64,000 nt of DNA from assembly GCA_016712525.1 (NCBI GenBank), contig JADJQX010000007.1, forward strand, positions 558,001 to 622,000. The letters run 5' to 3'. A program made the translations under genes and the position numbers. Positions 56,652-64,000 of the stretch are shown here, piece after piece (position 1 is the stretch's first letter; every line of letters begins with the position of its first letter). Under the pieces are notes generated by a model, which saw only the letters and a list, made by a program, of their open reading frames with translations, had not been told where the DNA came from and did not search any database. This stretch comes from Myxococcales bacterium (lineage in GTDB: Bacteria; Myxococcota_A; Polyangia; Polyangiales; Polyangiaceae).

Positions 56652-57935
56652 ATGCGTGCACGGGAAGGCGACCCCCTTCGTTCGATTCCACGGCGCATCG
56701 TCGACGCCCACCGCGCACCGTCCGGAGCGGTGCGCGTCGACCACGTCGCCATCACGGACATGGGCCGCCTCGCGGCGGTCCTCGAGGCGATAAGGGATCG
56801 CCCGCTCGTCCCGGAGCTCGTGGTCGCCTACGTCCCGGCGACGCCGCGGTCCGTGGTCGACGTCGACGCCCTCGTCGCGCGTGGTGTGGTCGTCGCGCGG
56901 CCGGGCGCGGGCACCGCCGCGACGGTGCATCTCGAGCGTTTCGCGAGCCCGGGCCGGGTGCTCGTGACGGACGACCCTCGCCTCGCGGCGGTCGGCGCTT
57001 CGGGCATGCTCGTGGTGCACGTGGAGGCGGTCGCTGCCCTCGCGGAGGTGCTCGCCGAGGGGCGGGTCGGGCTCCCCGAGATCGCCACGCTCCGTGTCTC
57101 CCTGGAAGGAAAGCTCCGCCCGTTCGTCGGCGCGACCGACGTCGCCTATGCGCTCGTCGACCGCCGAAGCTCCGTCCTGGGGCTCGGGGAAACGAGCGGC
57201 CGACCGGTCGTCGTCGAGGTCGGCGGGCCGTCCCTCCGCGTCCTCTCGGTGCACGAACGGGCGCAAATCGCCGCGGCGGCGAAGCTCGTCGGCGCCCTCG
57301 GCGTCGTTTTCCCGGTCGACGAGAGGGTCGAGGACTTCCTCCGCGACGAACGTCGCTCGAAGGCCCACCGCGTGCTCCCGGAAGAGGCCGAGGCCCCGCA
57401 CGACGCCACGCTGGTGCTCGACCTCGGCACCGTCGGGGCGTCCCTCGGCACCCCGAGCGGGGCGACTCCCGTCGGGAAGCTCGCGGGCGAGAAGGTCGCG
57501 CAGGTGCTGCTCGGGGGCGACGGAATGCACTACCGCGACGTGCTCGTGGTCGCCGCCCTCGTCCGCGGGAAGCGTGTGCCGCGCGGCCTCGACCTCGTCT
57601 TCGTGCCGCCGTCGCGCCAGGTGCTCGACGTCGCCGCTAGCTCGGGCGCGCTCGCCGACCTGCTCGGCGCCGGCGCGCGGATCGTCGAGCCCGATCCGGC
57701 GATCCTCCGAGGCGAGGTGTTCGTACCTTCACCCACAAAAGGCGCCGGCCTGACACTCAGCGCGTTCCTTGGGCACGAGACCGTGGAGAGGGCGTACACG
57801 GCCAGCTCGGAGACCTTGGCGATGGCCATCGCCAGGGGGGTGGTCCACGATCCGAAGGCGTTCCGGCGCCTTCCGCGATTGAAGCTCCCGCGCTCTCTCC
57901 CGACCGACGACGTGCTCATCGTGCGGCCGCGCTGA
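56652..57935 (+). CDS. aconitase/LeuC-family homologue lacking all cysteines (pseudoenzyme)
   Basis: 427 residues. The layout follows LeuC/aconitase: SIPRRIVDAHRAPSGAVRVDH at the start, LRVSLEGKLRPFVGATDVAYAL (about 147-168), LGVVFPVDERVEDFL, VLLGGDGMHYRDVLVVAALVRGKRVPRGLDLVFVPPSRQVLD (286-326) and TASSETLAMAIARGVVHDP (383-401). The [4Fe-4S] ligands should be in the SCTN position (here GGDG, 288-291) and the CxxC position (here DPAI, 348-351). No Cys occurs anywhere in the protein, so it cannot hold the cluster. The enzyme name is family knowledge; loss of activity is inference. It may be a regulatory or RNA-binding relative. Confidence 0.75.
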   Translation: MRAREGDPLRSIPRRIVDAHRAPSGAVRVDHVAITDMGRLAAVLEAIRDRPLVPELVVAYVPATPRSVVDVDALVARGVVVARPGAGTAATVHLERFASPGRVLVTDDPRLAAVGASGMLVVHVEAVAALAEVLAEGRVGLPEIATLRVSLEGKLRPFVGATDVAYALVDRRSSVLGLGETSGRPVVVEVGGPSLRVLSVHERAQIAAAAKLVGALGVVFPVDERVEDFLRDERRSKAHRVLPEEAEAPHDATLVLDLGTVGASLGTPSGATPVGKLAGEKVAQVLLGGDGMHYRDVLVVAALVRGKRVPRGLDLVFVPPSRQVLDVAASSGALADLLGAGARIVEPDPAILRGEVFVPSPTKGAGLTLSAFLGHETVERAYTASSETLAMAIARGVVHDPKAFRRLPRLKLPRSLPTDDVLIVRPR

Positions 57936-57961
57936 GCCGACGGCGCGAGCGCGCGTTCGGG

Positions 57962-58279
57962 TCAGAGGATGCTCATTTCGGCGCCGCGTGGCCTCGCTCC
58001 GGGCACCCGCAGCAGGCTCGGCTTGCCGGTCTCGTCGCTCGCGACGTCGACCGAGTGGCCGCCCTCGGTGCTGGCGACGTCCTCGTGGGGGCCGAGCATG
58101 ACGACCCAGCCGTCCCCTCCGGGGCCCCGCAGGTCGACTCCGGCGAGTGTTCCGGCCGCATCGAGGAGCAGCGTCGCCGTGCGCCGCACGAAGGGGCCGT
58201 CGCCGGTGCCCGTCCGTACGATCGTGAGCTCGGCGGAAGGGTCGAACGAGACATGGGTGGCGTTGATGTCGCGGAGCAT
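57962..58279 (-). CDS. small beta-rich protein, function unknown
   Basis: 105 residues, no signal peptide and no Cys. Alternating strands (ATHVSFDPSAELTIVRTG, AGTLAGVDLRGPGGDGWVVMLG, HEDVASTEGGHSVDVA) suggest a small beta-barrel. I recognise no family. TACCGT 6 bases before the ATG supports it as a real gene. The strand keeps GC bias in this frame. It lies between convergent and divergent neighbours with no operon partner. Confidence 0.55.
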   Translation of the reverse strand: MLRDINATHVSFDPSAELTIVRTGTGDGPFVRRTATLLLDAAGTLAGVDLRGPGGDGWVVMLGPHEDVASTEGGHSVDVASDETGKPSLLRVPGARPRGAEMSIL

Positions 58280-58285
58280 TCCGAG

Positions 58286-58291
58286 ACGGTA
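58286..58291 (-). promoter_or_regulatory. TACCGT -10 element, predicted leaderless start
   Basis: TACCGT on the minus strand ends 6 bases before the ATG at 58279. Confidence 0.45.
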
Positions 58292-58380
58292 AGCCCCGGA
58301 GCTTGGCCCGTCGAGCCGCGTGGAGGCCCGAAATGTGGTGCGCGGTAGAAAGTTTGGAAACGCTCTTCGATGGACGACGG

Positions 58381-58386
58381 TAGGAT
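58381..58386 (+). promoter_or_regulatory. TAGGAT -10 element, predicted leaderless start of the HK-like gene
   Basis: TAGGAT ends 7 bases before the ATG at 58394. Confidence 0.45.
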
Positions 58387-58393
58387 ACGTGCG

Positions 58394-59728
58394 ATGTCCA
58401 AAGGAAGGCTCACACGGCAAGAGCTCGGCTGGCTTCTCACCCAAGAGGCGCAAGGCGCGGCGGAGCGGCTCCGCAAGGGCGTACAGGTCCTCCGCACGCA
58501 AGCCCCCGAGGCCGAGCCGACCGACTCGGCGACGGTCGACGACTCGCTCGACGCCCTCGACGACGTCATGCGCATGCTCTCGAACATGCACCAGAAGTCC
58601 GCGACCTCGCGGCGTGGTCGCATCGACGTGGCGGCGCTCCTCTGGGAGATCTCGCCCGACGCGCGTGTTCAGATCGAGCCAGGAGGCGGCACCGAGGTCT
58701 TCGGCGAGGAGTCGGAGCTTCGCCGCATGCTGCACGTGTTGCTCGACCACGCGGGGGGAGTCGGCTCGGCGATCGCCGTCCGCGGGGACGGCGACGAGGT
58801 GCGGCTCTCGATCGCCCTCGGCCCGGACACCTCGCCCACGGCGGAGACCGAGCGCGCCTGGTTGAGCCGCATGGCGATCCGCTACGGGGGCAAGCTCGAG
58901 CTCGAGGGCGGGCACGAGATCCTTACGCTCCGGTCCGACGACGCCTCCGACCGCAGCGAGCGTGAGCGGCTCACGAAGGAGCTCGACGCGGCGAAAAAAC
59001 AGGGCGCGGCGGTCGCGCGGGAGCTGGCGCAGCTCATCGAGCACGCCGAAGCTCCCGACTCGATCCTCCCGCCCGCCGGAGGTGGCGACTCGTTCTCGGC
59101 GTGGCTTCGGCTCGCCGCCGGCGTCGGCGCGGAGCTCCGGGCCATCCTCGCTCCGATCGGCCCCGACCTCGCGGCGCTCCGAGAGCACGTGGCAGACGAG
59201 CGTCTCGAGCCTCTGCGTCGTCGTCTCTCGGCCGCGCACGACCTCGCGGCGACGCTGGCCGCCACGCGGGACGTCTCGGTCGACGAGCTCCCGCAGACGG
59301 TCGACCTCGTCGACGTCGTTCGGCAGGTGGTCGCGCAGCTCGAGGGCCGAGCCGAGCGGCACGGGGTCCGCGTCGAGCGTGTCGTCCCCGACGACGCCGC
59401 GGCGCGCCTTCGCCCGAAAGCGACGGCCGTGCTCGTCCGCGAGCTCGTCAGCCAGGCGATCGCGGCAAGCCCCAAGGACGGCGTCGTGACGGTGACGGTC
59501 GAGGCGCTCCCGGGCGTCGTTCGCCTCTCGGTGTCCGACGAGGGGGCGTCCCTCCCTGCGGCGATGCGTGGCCCCTTCGTCCGCCTCGAGGTCGACGCGA
59601 GCGCCTACGGAAGGGCCTCGGCCGTGCCCCTCCACGCGTGCGTCGAAATTGCGCAAGTTCTTCAAATTCCAATGGAATTTGGAGACGCGCCGAGCGGTCT
59701 TCGGGTCTCCGCGATCTTCAGCCGGTGA
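58394..59728 (+). CDS. degenerate histidine-kinase-like protein with two ATPase-like halves
   Basis: 444 residues, soluble, without TM segments. The first half (about 10-185) has a helical pair followed by an HATPase-like part (ELRRMLHVLLDHAGG, VRLSIALGPD). A coiled coil (DRSERERLTKELDAAKKQ) leads to a second set of helices (LEPLRRRLSAAHDLAATLAA) and an HATPase-like part (VLVRELVSQAIAAS as an N-box analogue, RLSVSDEGASLP as G1). The usual phospho-His box (HE-L/T-P) and the Asn of the N-box are missing in both halves. A receiver gene follows 59 bases downstream. Function unknown; probably a pseudokinase in a two-component setting. Confidence 0.65.
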   Translation: MSKGRLTRQELGWLLTQEAQGAAERLRKGVQVLRTQAPEAEPTDSATVDDSLDALDDVMRMLSNMHQKSATSRRGRIDVAALLWEISPDARVQIEPGGGTEVFGEESELRRMLHVLLDHAGGVGSAIAVRGDGDEVRLSIALGPDTSPTAETERAWLSRMAIRYGGKLELEGGHEILTLRSDDASDRSERERLTKELDAAKKQGAAVARELAQLIEHAEAPDSILPPAGGGDSFSAWLRLAAGVGAELRAILAPIGPDLAALREHVADERLEPLRRRLSAAHDLAATLAATRDVSVDELPQTVDLVDVVRQVVAQLEGRAERHGVRVERVVPDDAAARLRPKATAVLVRELVSQAIAASPKDGVVTVTVEALPGVVRLSVSDEGASLPAAMRGPFVRLEVDASAYGRASAVPLHACVEIAQVLQIPMEFGDAPSGLRVSAIFSR

Positions 59729-59787
59729 GGCGGCGCGCGTTTTCTTTGCTCGCGATCCGAGCGGCCACGAACTAGCGTGAAGGGACG

Positions 59788-60150
59788 ATGCGCATCTTGC
59801 TCGCCGTCCCCTCCGACTCGGTCTCGAGCGTCCTCGAGGCGCTGCTCACGGCCCGCGGCATCGAGGTCGTCACGGAGACGAGCGGAGCCCGGGTGCTGGA
59901 GGTCTGCGCCGAGTCCGAGCCCGATGCCGTGGTCGTCGCCGTGGACGTCGTGGGGGCGCACGACGGCGTCGAGGTATGTCGCATGCTGAAGGGGCGGTCG
60001 GCTCGCCTCCCGGTCATCGTCATCGGCCCGAGCGCGGACGAGGACGTGCGGGCGCGTGCGCTCGAAGCGGGCGCGACGGGGTACTACGGCGTCCCCGTTT
60101 CCCCGACGGCCCTCGTGAAAGAGCTCGAGTCGATCCGCCCGAAGCCCTGA
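59788..60150 (+). CDS. receiver-domain protein lacking conserved residues
   Basis: 120 residues, a single CheY-like domain. The phospho-acceptor Asp is in VVVAVDVVGAHDG (about 53). The N-terminal acidic pair is reduced (LLAVPSDSV) and the conserved Lys of the LTKPF motif is replaced (YGVPVSPTAL), so phosphotransfer is doubtful. No output domain. It has an AAGGGA ribosome site and a TAGCGT hexamer 9 bases from the ATG. It follows the kinase-like gene and may be its partner. Confidence 0.72.
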   Translation: MRILLAVPSDSVSSVLEALLTARGIEVVTETSGARVLEVCAESEPDAVVVAVDVVGAHDGVEVCRMLKGRSARLPVIVIGPSADEDVRARALEAGATGYYGVPVSPTALVKELESIRPKP

Positions 60151-60225
60151 CCTCGCGGCGCGAGCGCACGGGCGACGGGGAGCGCGCGTACCTCGCTCGA
60201 GGCGCGGCGCTCCCCTCGAGTCCCG

Positions 60226-60612
60226 CTACTTCAGGAGGCCGAGGTGGTGTTTGGCGCGCTCGGCGGCCTGCTCCATGCAGTCTTTCGCCTCGGCGTCCGG
60301 GATGCGGAGCCGCACGGCGAGGTCGTGGAGCATGGTCGACTCGGTGACGCTCTGTTCGCCGTCGACGAAGCTGATGACGACGGCCGTCTGGAGGAGCACG
60401 CGGCGGTCGGTCGCCGAGAGCTCTTGGAGGTCGATGTCGTCGAGCGTGCGCTGCTCTTTCGCATACTCGAGCACCTCGGCCTTCTCGGCGTCGCTCGCGC
60501 CGTAGGCCGCGAGAATGCCCGTGATGGCCTCGCGCTCTTTCTCACCGAAATCCCCGTCCGCCCACGCGATCGGAATGAGCCCTTTGACGATGGCAAGCTG
60601 CTGGTCGTGCAT
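60226..60612 (-). CDS. TerB-like helical protein
   Basis: 128 residues, all alpha. The TerB pattern is repeated: LIPIAWADGDFGEKEREAITGIL and VVISFVDGEQSVTESTMLHDLAVRL, each with an acidic D-G-[DE] turn that binds metal in the family. TerB proteins occur in tellurite-resistance and stress systems, but single genes like this one are widespread and of unknown role. It is convergent with the receiver gene and 58 bases before the Sel1-type lipoprotein gene on the same strand. Confidence 0.8.
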   Translation of the reverse strand: MHDQQLAIVKGLIPIAWADGDFGEKEREAITGILAAYGASDAEKAEVLEYAKEQRTLDDIDLQELSATDRRVLLQTAVVISFVDGEQSVTESTMLHDLAVRLRIPDAEAKDCMEQAAERAKHHLGLLK

Positions 60613-60670
60613 TGGATGAACCTCGGAGACGAAGGATCGAGGAGGCTCGATGTTCCGTCAATGGGATCCG

Positions 60671-61699
60671 TCAGCGCTTGATGGTGAAGCGCGCTGCGCA
60701 CGTGCCCGCGGGCACCTTGGTCCCGGCGAGGGCGCGCTCGACGCACACGTGCACGGGCGGGGTGGCGCCGGAGGCCTTCACCTCGGACATGGCGCCTCCT
60801 CGGGCCGTCCAGCGCACGACGACCTCGGTCTTCTTGGTCGCGCACCCCTCGATTCGTGCTTTTTTTGGCGCGAAAGCGGCCGCGACACCGAGCGTGGCGC
60901 CGAGGAAGCCTCCGAGCCCTTCGGTCTTGCAGGCGAGCTCGTCGAGGGTGAAGCCGTTTCCGGTCACGCTCTTCGCGTTGAGGTTGGCGCCGGGGAGGAG
61001 GGCGTCCTTCTCGGCCCGCGCGCGGCGCTCCGCCTCGAGCTTCGCCTCGACGGCGCTCTTTCCGCGGCACGCGGCGTCGCTGCCGAGCTCGCACCCCGAG
61101 GTGTAGGCTCGCGCGGCCGGGGTGAGGTCGGAGGTGGCGCCCACGCTCTTCTCGTAGGCCGCCCCAGCGATGGCGCACGCCTCGGCCCGCGCCTTTTTAC
61201 GGCGTGCGTCGTCCGCGCCCGGTTTGCACCCGGCCTCGGCCACACGAAGGCGCTCGTCGGCAGGGGTCTCGCTCTCGGTGCTCTCGAGGCCGGCGAGGAG
61301 CGCGCAACCGTCCGTGTCCCCTTTGCCTTCGCTGCAGGCGTGCACGAGCATCGCCGAGGCGCGGCCAAGGTCCCGTGGCGCGTCGAGGTAGAGGAGACCG
61401 GCGTCGGTGCAGGCGCGTACGTCCCCCGCGTGGCAGGCGCGTCCGAGGCTCTCACGGGCGCCCGCGGCGTCGCCCTTGGCGAGCCGGGCCTTGCCCTCTT
61501 CGGCGCACGCCGCAGCGCCGGAGCACGGGAGGCTCGGCGACGGAGCCTCCTTTTTCTCCGCGACAGCGGTGCCCGTCGCGTCGTCGATCGGGCGCGGAGA
61601 GGGGACCTCGGCGGGAGGCGGGGCGCCGCCGCACGCGACGAGGCTCGCGAGCGAGATGGTGAGCGTGCACGCGGCGACGAACGATCGGTGGAAGGGCAT
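60671..61699 (-). CDS. Sel1-repeat lipoprotein with AgmX/PglI-like C-terminal domain
   Basis: 342 residues. The signal ends SLASLVAC (lipid Cys 23). After a Pro/Ala linker, Sel1-type helical repeats carry paired Cys (CSGAAACAEEGKARLA, CHAGDVRACTDAGLLYL, CSEGKGDTDGCALLAGL, AGCKPGADD), probably disulphides. The C-terminal domain (about 275-342, CATKKTEVVVRWTARGGAMSEVKAS to CAARFTIKR) is the TonB-like AgmX/PglI unit common in myxobacterial gliding and secretion proteins. Likely an envelope scaffold. Start with TAGTCT 7 bases upstream. Confidence 0.78.
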   Translation of the reverse strand: MPFHRSFVAACTLTISLASLVACGGAPPPAEVPSPRPIDDATGTAVAEKKEAPSPSLPCSGAAACAEEGKARLAKGDAAGARESLGRACHAGDVRACTDAGLLYLDAPRDLGRASAMLVHACSEGKGDTDGCALLAGLESTESETPADERLRVAEAGCKPGADDARRKKARAEACAIAGAAYEKSVGATSDLTPAARAYTSGCELGSDAACRGKSAVEAKLEAERRARAEKDALLPGANLNAKSVTGNGFTLDELACKTEGLGGFLGATLGVAAAFAPKKARIEGCATKKTEVVVRWTARGGAMSEVKASGATPPVHVCVERALAGTKVPAGTCAARFTIKR

Positions 61700-61706
61700 G
61701 CGGCCC

Positions 61707-61712
61707 AGACTA
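61707..61712 (-). promoter_or_regulatory. TAGTCT -10 element, predicted leaderless start
   Basis: TAGTCT on the minus strand ends 7 bases before the ATG at 61699. Confidence 0.5.
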
Positions 61713-61799
61713 GAGCAGCGCGCGGCCCGAAATCAGCGATCTCGATCGAGGATCAGGCCCGCCGTTCTCGCGCCAGCGCCCGCGGCGCTCGAAGGCGGC

Positions 61800-63863
61800 T
61801 CATTTGGCCGAGAGCTTGACGACGCGGGTCTGGTTCTCGTCGAGTGGAGCCTTCGCGATGTCGTCGGCCTTCGCGTGCAGACGCTTTCGGAAGGGCCCGG
61901 GCCCCGCCACGAGGACGTCGACGTCGGCGTCGCACTTGAGGCGCTCCACGCGGGCTTCGGGGCCGAGGCCGACGAGCAGCCACACCTCGGCGCCGCGCGG
62001 GGTCGTCACGATGTGGACCGTCCCCGGTGCGCCGTTCCCGCCGACCTGGGACCCGGGCTCGCCGGGCGGCCAAGGATCGACGACACCGGCCTTCTTGGCG
62101 GGATCGAGCTGCACGGCGAGCTCGAACCGGGGTTTCCCGTCGGGCCCCGTGTCCCAGGAGGCTCCTGCCGGGACGACCGCGCGTTTGGGGGCGAACCCCT
62201 CGGCGGTCGCGACGAACTCGAGGCGGCCGACGGGCATGCGCTCGACGTCTGCCGGGGCCTGCCCGACGCGCCACAGCACCTCGGCCCCCGTGGGCACGTC
62301 GGCCGCGACGACCGTGGCCTTGCACTTGGGTGCGGCGGGCTGAGCGCTTGGCTGGGCCGATGCCGACGTGACGGGTTGTGTATGGCTCTTGCCTGAGAAA
62401 AACTCGGGGAAGAACTTGTAGACGGCCGCGGCGCCGGCGGCGAGGGCGACGAGCGCCATGGCCCCGAGGGCGAGCGTGGTCCGGGGCGCGCGGGGGGGCT
62501 CGAACGCGGGCGCTGCGCCGAGGGGCCCGGTGGGACGAGCGGCCTCGGGAGCGGCCGTCGCGGCCGGGCTCCCCGCCTTCGCGGGCGCCACCGCCGGCCT
62601 TGGAGGATCGGCCGCGCGGGTGACCGCGGGGAGGCGCTTCGGCGCGGGCTCGGGCTTCGCTTCTTTGGGTTTGTCTGGGAGCTTGCTGGTCGGGCCCTCG
62701 TCAGGTTCGCGTTCGCGCGCGCCTTCGTCGTCAGCGAGGCCCAAGAGCTCGTCGACTCCGCCATCTGCGGGCTCGGGCTCGAGCGCGTCGGCGAGGCTGC
62801 GCGGGCGCGCCTCGGCGGGGGGCATGGCGATCGGGTCGACCCCGAGCAAAGGCTCGCTCCCCGCCTCGGTCGCCGGCTTCCCGACGACGCTCTCGACGAG
62901 CTTGGCGAGGTCTTTCGCTTCGGGGGGCGGCGGCGTGGGGTCGAGGCCTGCCATCGCCTTCAGGTCCCTCGACACGGCCTTGTCGTCTTTGACGTTCGAG
63001 ACCTCGAACGTCGCGAGCAGGTTGTCGACCTCGTCTCCTGCGAAGAGCGACTCGCCACCCGCCTCGGGCGCGCCTTCCGCCTTGGGCGGCGGAGGGGTGA
63101 GCACGCGGGGCTTCGGAGGTTGCACCTTCGGGAGCATCCCTCGCGCGGCGGGGGGAGGCGCCTCGGAGGCGACCTCGAGCGGCGCGGCCTCGGCGGCTTC
63201 GTCGGGCTCGGGCTCGGGCGCGGGGGCCTTGGGCGGGGTGGGCTTCGGGAGGCTCCCCGATGCACGCCGAACCACGGGCGGAGCGACCCGCGGGCTCTTC
63301 GGGACGTCTGCGCCGGGCACCTTCGCGCGCGTCCGGGCCTCGTCGTCGAAGGCCTCGTCACGCTCCGCGGGCGCCGGGGGTTTCGGCTCCTCGCGCCGAG
63401 GTGCCGGGGCCGCGTTCCTCCCCACACCTTGGGTGACACGCTTGACCTCGCGTGCGAGGCGGGCGAGGGCCCTCCGCCCGGCCGCTCGGTTCACCGGAAT
63501 GAGCGCGGACTCGACCTCGGTCGCGAGGCCGCGGAGGCCCGCTCCCGACTTTCGCCGTCCGGTCGCCGCGAGCGCCGGCGTCTGCGATCCGCTCGCCTCG
63601 AGGAGCCGCACGAGCAGCGCACGCGCCGAGGTCTCGGCGTCCTCTGCGGTCGCGTCGTCGCGCTTCGGCCGCACGAGGGCCACGGTGCCTTCGTCGCTGA
63701 TGAAGACGGACCTCGGGTCGATCGCCCCACCCGCGGCGTCGGCGCCGTCGACGATCTCGAGGACGAGGTAGCCGGCGAGCTCGGGGGCCAACGGCACCCG
63801 CTTCGCCGCGACGACGGCGAATACGTCTTCCAGTGTCACCGACGCGTCGAGCGCGCTTGCCAT
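61800..63863 (-). CDS. membrane protein with kinase-like N-terminus and periplasmic PEGA-like domains
   Basis: 687 residues from the ATG at 63863, which has GGAGG about 10 bases upstream. Residues 1-150 are compact, with SVFISDEGTVALVRPKRD resembling the C-lobe part of a Hanks kinase but without HRD or DFG. Residues 150-460 are Pro/Ala/Glu-rich and low-complexity. One TM helix (LALGAMALVALAAGAAAVY, about 476-494) leads to two PEGA-like beta units (PTGAEVLWRVGQ, TTPRGAEVWLLVGLG). The layout copies myxobacterial membrane kinases with the catalytic core missing. Probably a scaffold or receptor; no enzymatic role can be assigned. Confidence 0.65.
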   Translation of the reverse strand: MASALDASVTLEDVFAVVAAKRVPLAPELAGYLVLEIVDGADAAGGAIDPRSVFISDEGTVALVRPKRDDATAEDAETSARALLVRLLEASGSQTPALAATGRRKSGAGLRGLATEVESALIPVNRAAGRRALARLAREVKRVTQGVGRNAAPAPRREEPKPPAPAERDEAFDDEARTRAKVPGADVPKSPRVAPPVVRRASGSLPKPTPPKAPAPEPEPDEAAEAAPLEVASEAPPPAARGMLPKVQPPKPRVLTPPPPKAEGAPEAGGESLFAGDEVDNLLATFEVSNVKDDKAVSRDLKAMAGLDPTPPPPEAKDLAKLVESVVGKPATEAGSEPLLGVDPIAMPPAEARPRSLADALEPEPADGGVDELLGLADDEGAREREPDEGPTSKLPDKPKEAKPEPAPKRLPAVTRAADPPRPAVAPAKAGSPAATAAPEAARPTGPLGAAPAFEPPRAPRTTLALGAMALVALAAGAAAVYKFFPEFFSGKSHTQPVTSASAQPSAQPAAPKCKATVVAADVPTGAEVLWRVGQAPADVERMPVGRLEFVATAEGFAPKRAVVPAGASWDTGPDGKPRFELAVQLDPAKKAGVVDPWPPGEPGSQVGGNGAPGTVHIVTTPRGAEVWLLVGLGPEARVERLKCDADVDVLVAGPGPFRKRLHAKADDIAKAPLDENQTRVVKLSAK

Positions 63864-63953
63864 CGCGGACCGATTGACCTCCGCGTGCCACCCTAGCAAA
63901 AGGCAGGGACGCGATTCAAAGTTCTCGGGGAATTCCCTCGTGGGGCGTCGGGG

Positions 63954-64000
63954 CTAACGCGCGCCGCGCCGCGACTCGTAGCCGTCGAGCAGCTTCTCGA
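63954..64000 (-). CDS. C-terminal end of a protein running out of the window (partial)
   Basis: Only 14 residues (EKLLDGYESRRGAR) before a TAG at 63954-63956. The frame is open to the end of the window and the sequence is charged and helical, so it is plausibly the end of a gene on the minus strand. No identification is possible. Confidence 0.35.
   Translation of the reverse strand, partial: EKLLDGYESRRGAR

Overview
The window looks like chromosomal DNA from a myxobacterium of the Polyangia type (Myxococcota). The evidence is a very GC-rich sequence with strongly GC-biased third codon positions, two proteins with MYXO-CTERM-like Cys/TM/Arg tails, many lipoproteins with Ser/Ala/Pro-rich linkers, FHA-sigma54 activators, Hanks kinases with PEGA domains, Cys-rich Sel1 repeats and an AgmX-like C-terminal domain. 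No phage, insertion sequence, CRISPR array or rRNA was seen. One tRNA gene (Pro-GGG) is present. Assignment to a genus is not possible from the sequence alone.

Layout. 1-7.3 kb is a signalling region: the tail of a membrane protein, an FHA-sigma54 activator, a methyltransferase, then a translationally coupled Ser/Thr kinase, a TPR/PEGA protein and a ligand-binding lipoprotein. 7.4-11.4 kb holds B12-dependent ribonucleotide reductase (nrdJ) with a terminator and a long, hairpin-rich non-coding leader. 11.4-20.1 kb carries envelope functions: a propeller-like lipoprotein, an S13-type DD-carboxypeptidase, YhbY, a heparinase-like lipoprotein, a methyltransferase, a beta-helix protein and a second MYXO-CTERM protein. 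20.2-24.3 kb is a compact four-gene cassette (hexapeptide acyltransferase, PLP decarboxylase, acyl carrier protein, AMP-ligase) closed by a strong terminator. 24.3-27.6 kb has two surface lipoproteins. 27.7-33.3 kb is core metabolism: hemW, a RelA/SpoT enzyme, argB and argC. 33.4-38.6 kb has a fatty-acid hydroxylase behind a perfect palindrome, an M20 peptidase coupled to a PHP-type hydrolase, and an ArsC-like protein. 38.7-45 kb has tRNA-Pro, YqeY, an SLT-like protein, an SDR, a cNMP-PilZ protein, a MATE exporter and a DUF1015 protein. 45-51.2 kb has lon, a GNAT enzyme, hom and nicotinate phosphoribosyltransferase. 51.2-56.5 kb is a same-strand run, roadblock-aroQ-accB-accC-lipoprotein-rhomboid-like-murI, joining fatty-acid, aromatic and peptidoglycan precursor supply. 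56.6-64 kb has a cysteine-free aconitase/LeuC homologue, a degenerate two-component pair, a TerB protein and two large PEGA/Sel1-type proteins.

The strongest unexplained signal is a promoter pattern. About sixteen genes that begin transcription units have a TAnnnT hexamer ending only 6-8 bases before the start codon, mostly with no Shine-Dalgarno sequence, which predicts leaderless mRNAs. At the nicotinate phosphoribosyltransferase gene this arrangement is overlaid by a perfect inverted repeat, which looks like a complete operator-promoter. Other points for follow-up are the cysteine-free aconitase-like protein, the acyl-carrier/decarboxylase cassette, the nrdJ leader, and several conserved-looking pseudoenzymes (rhomboid, histidine kinase, response regulator).
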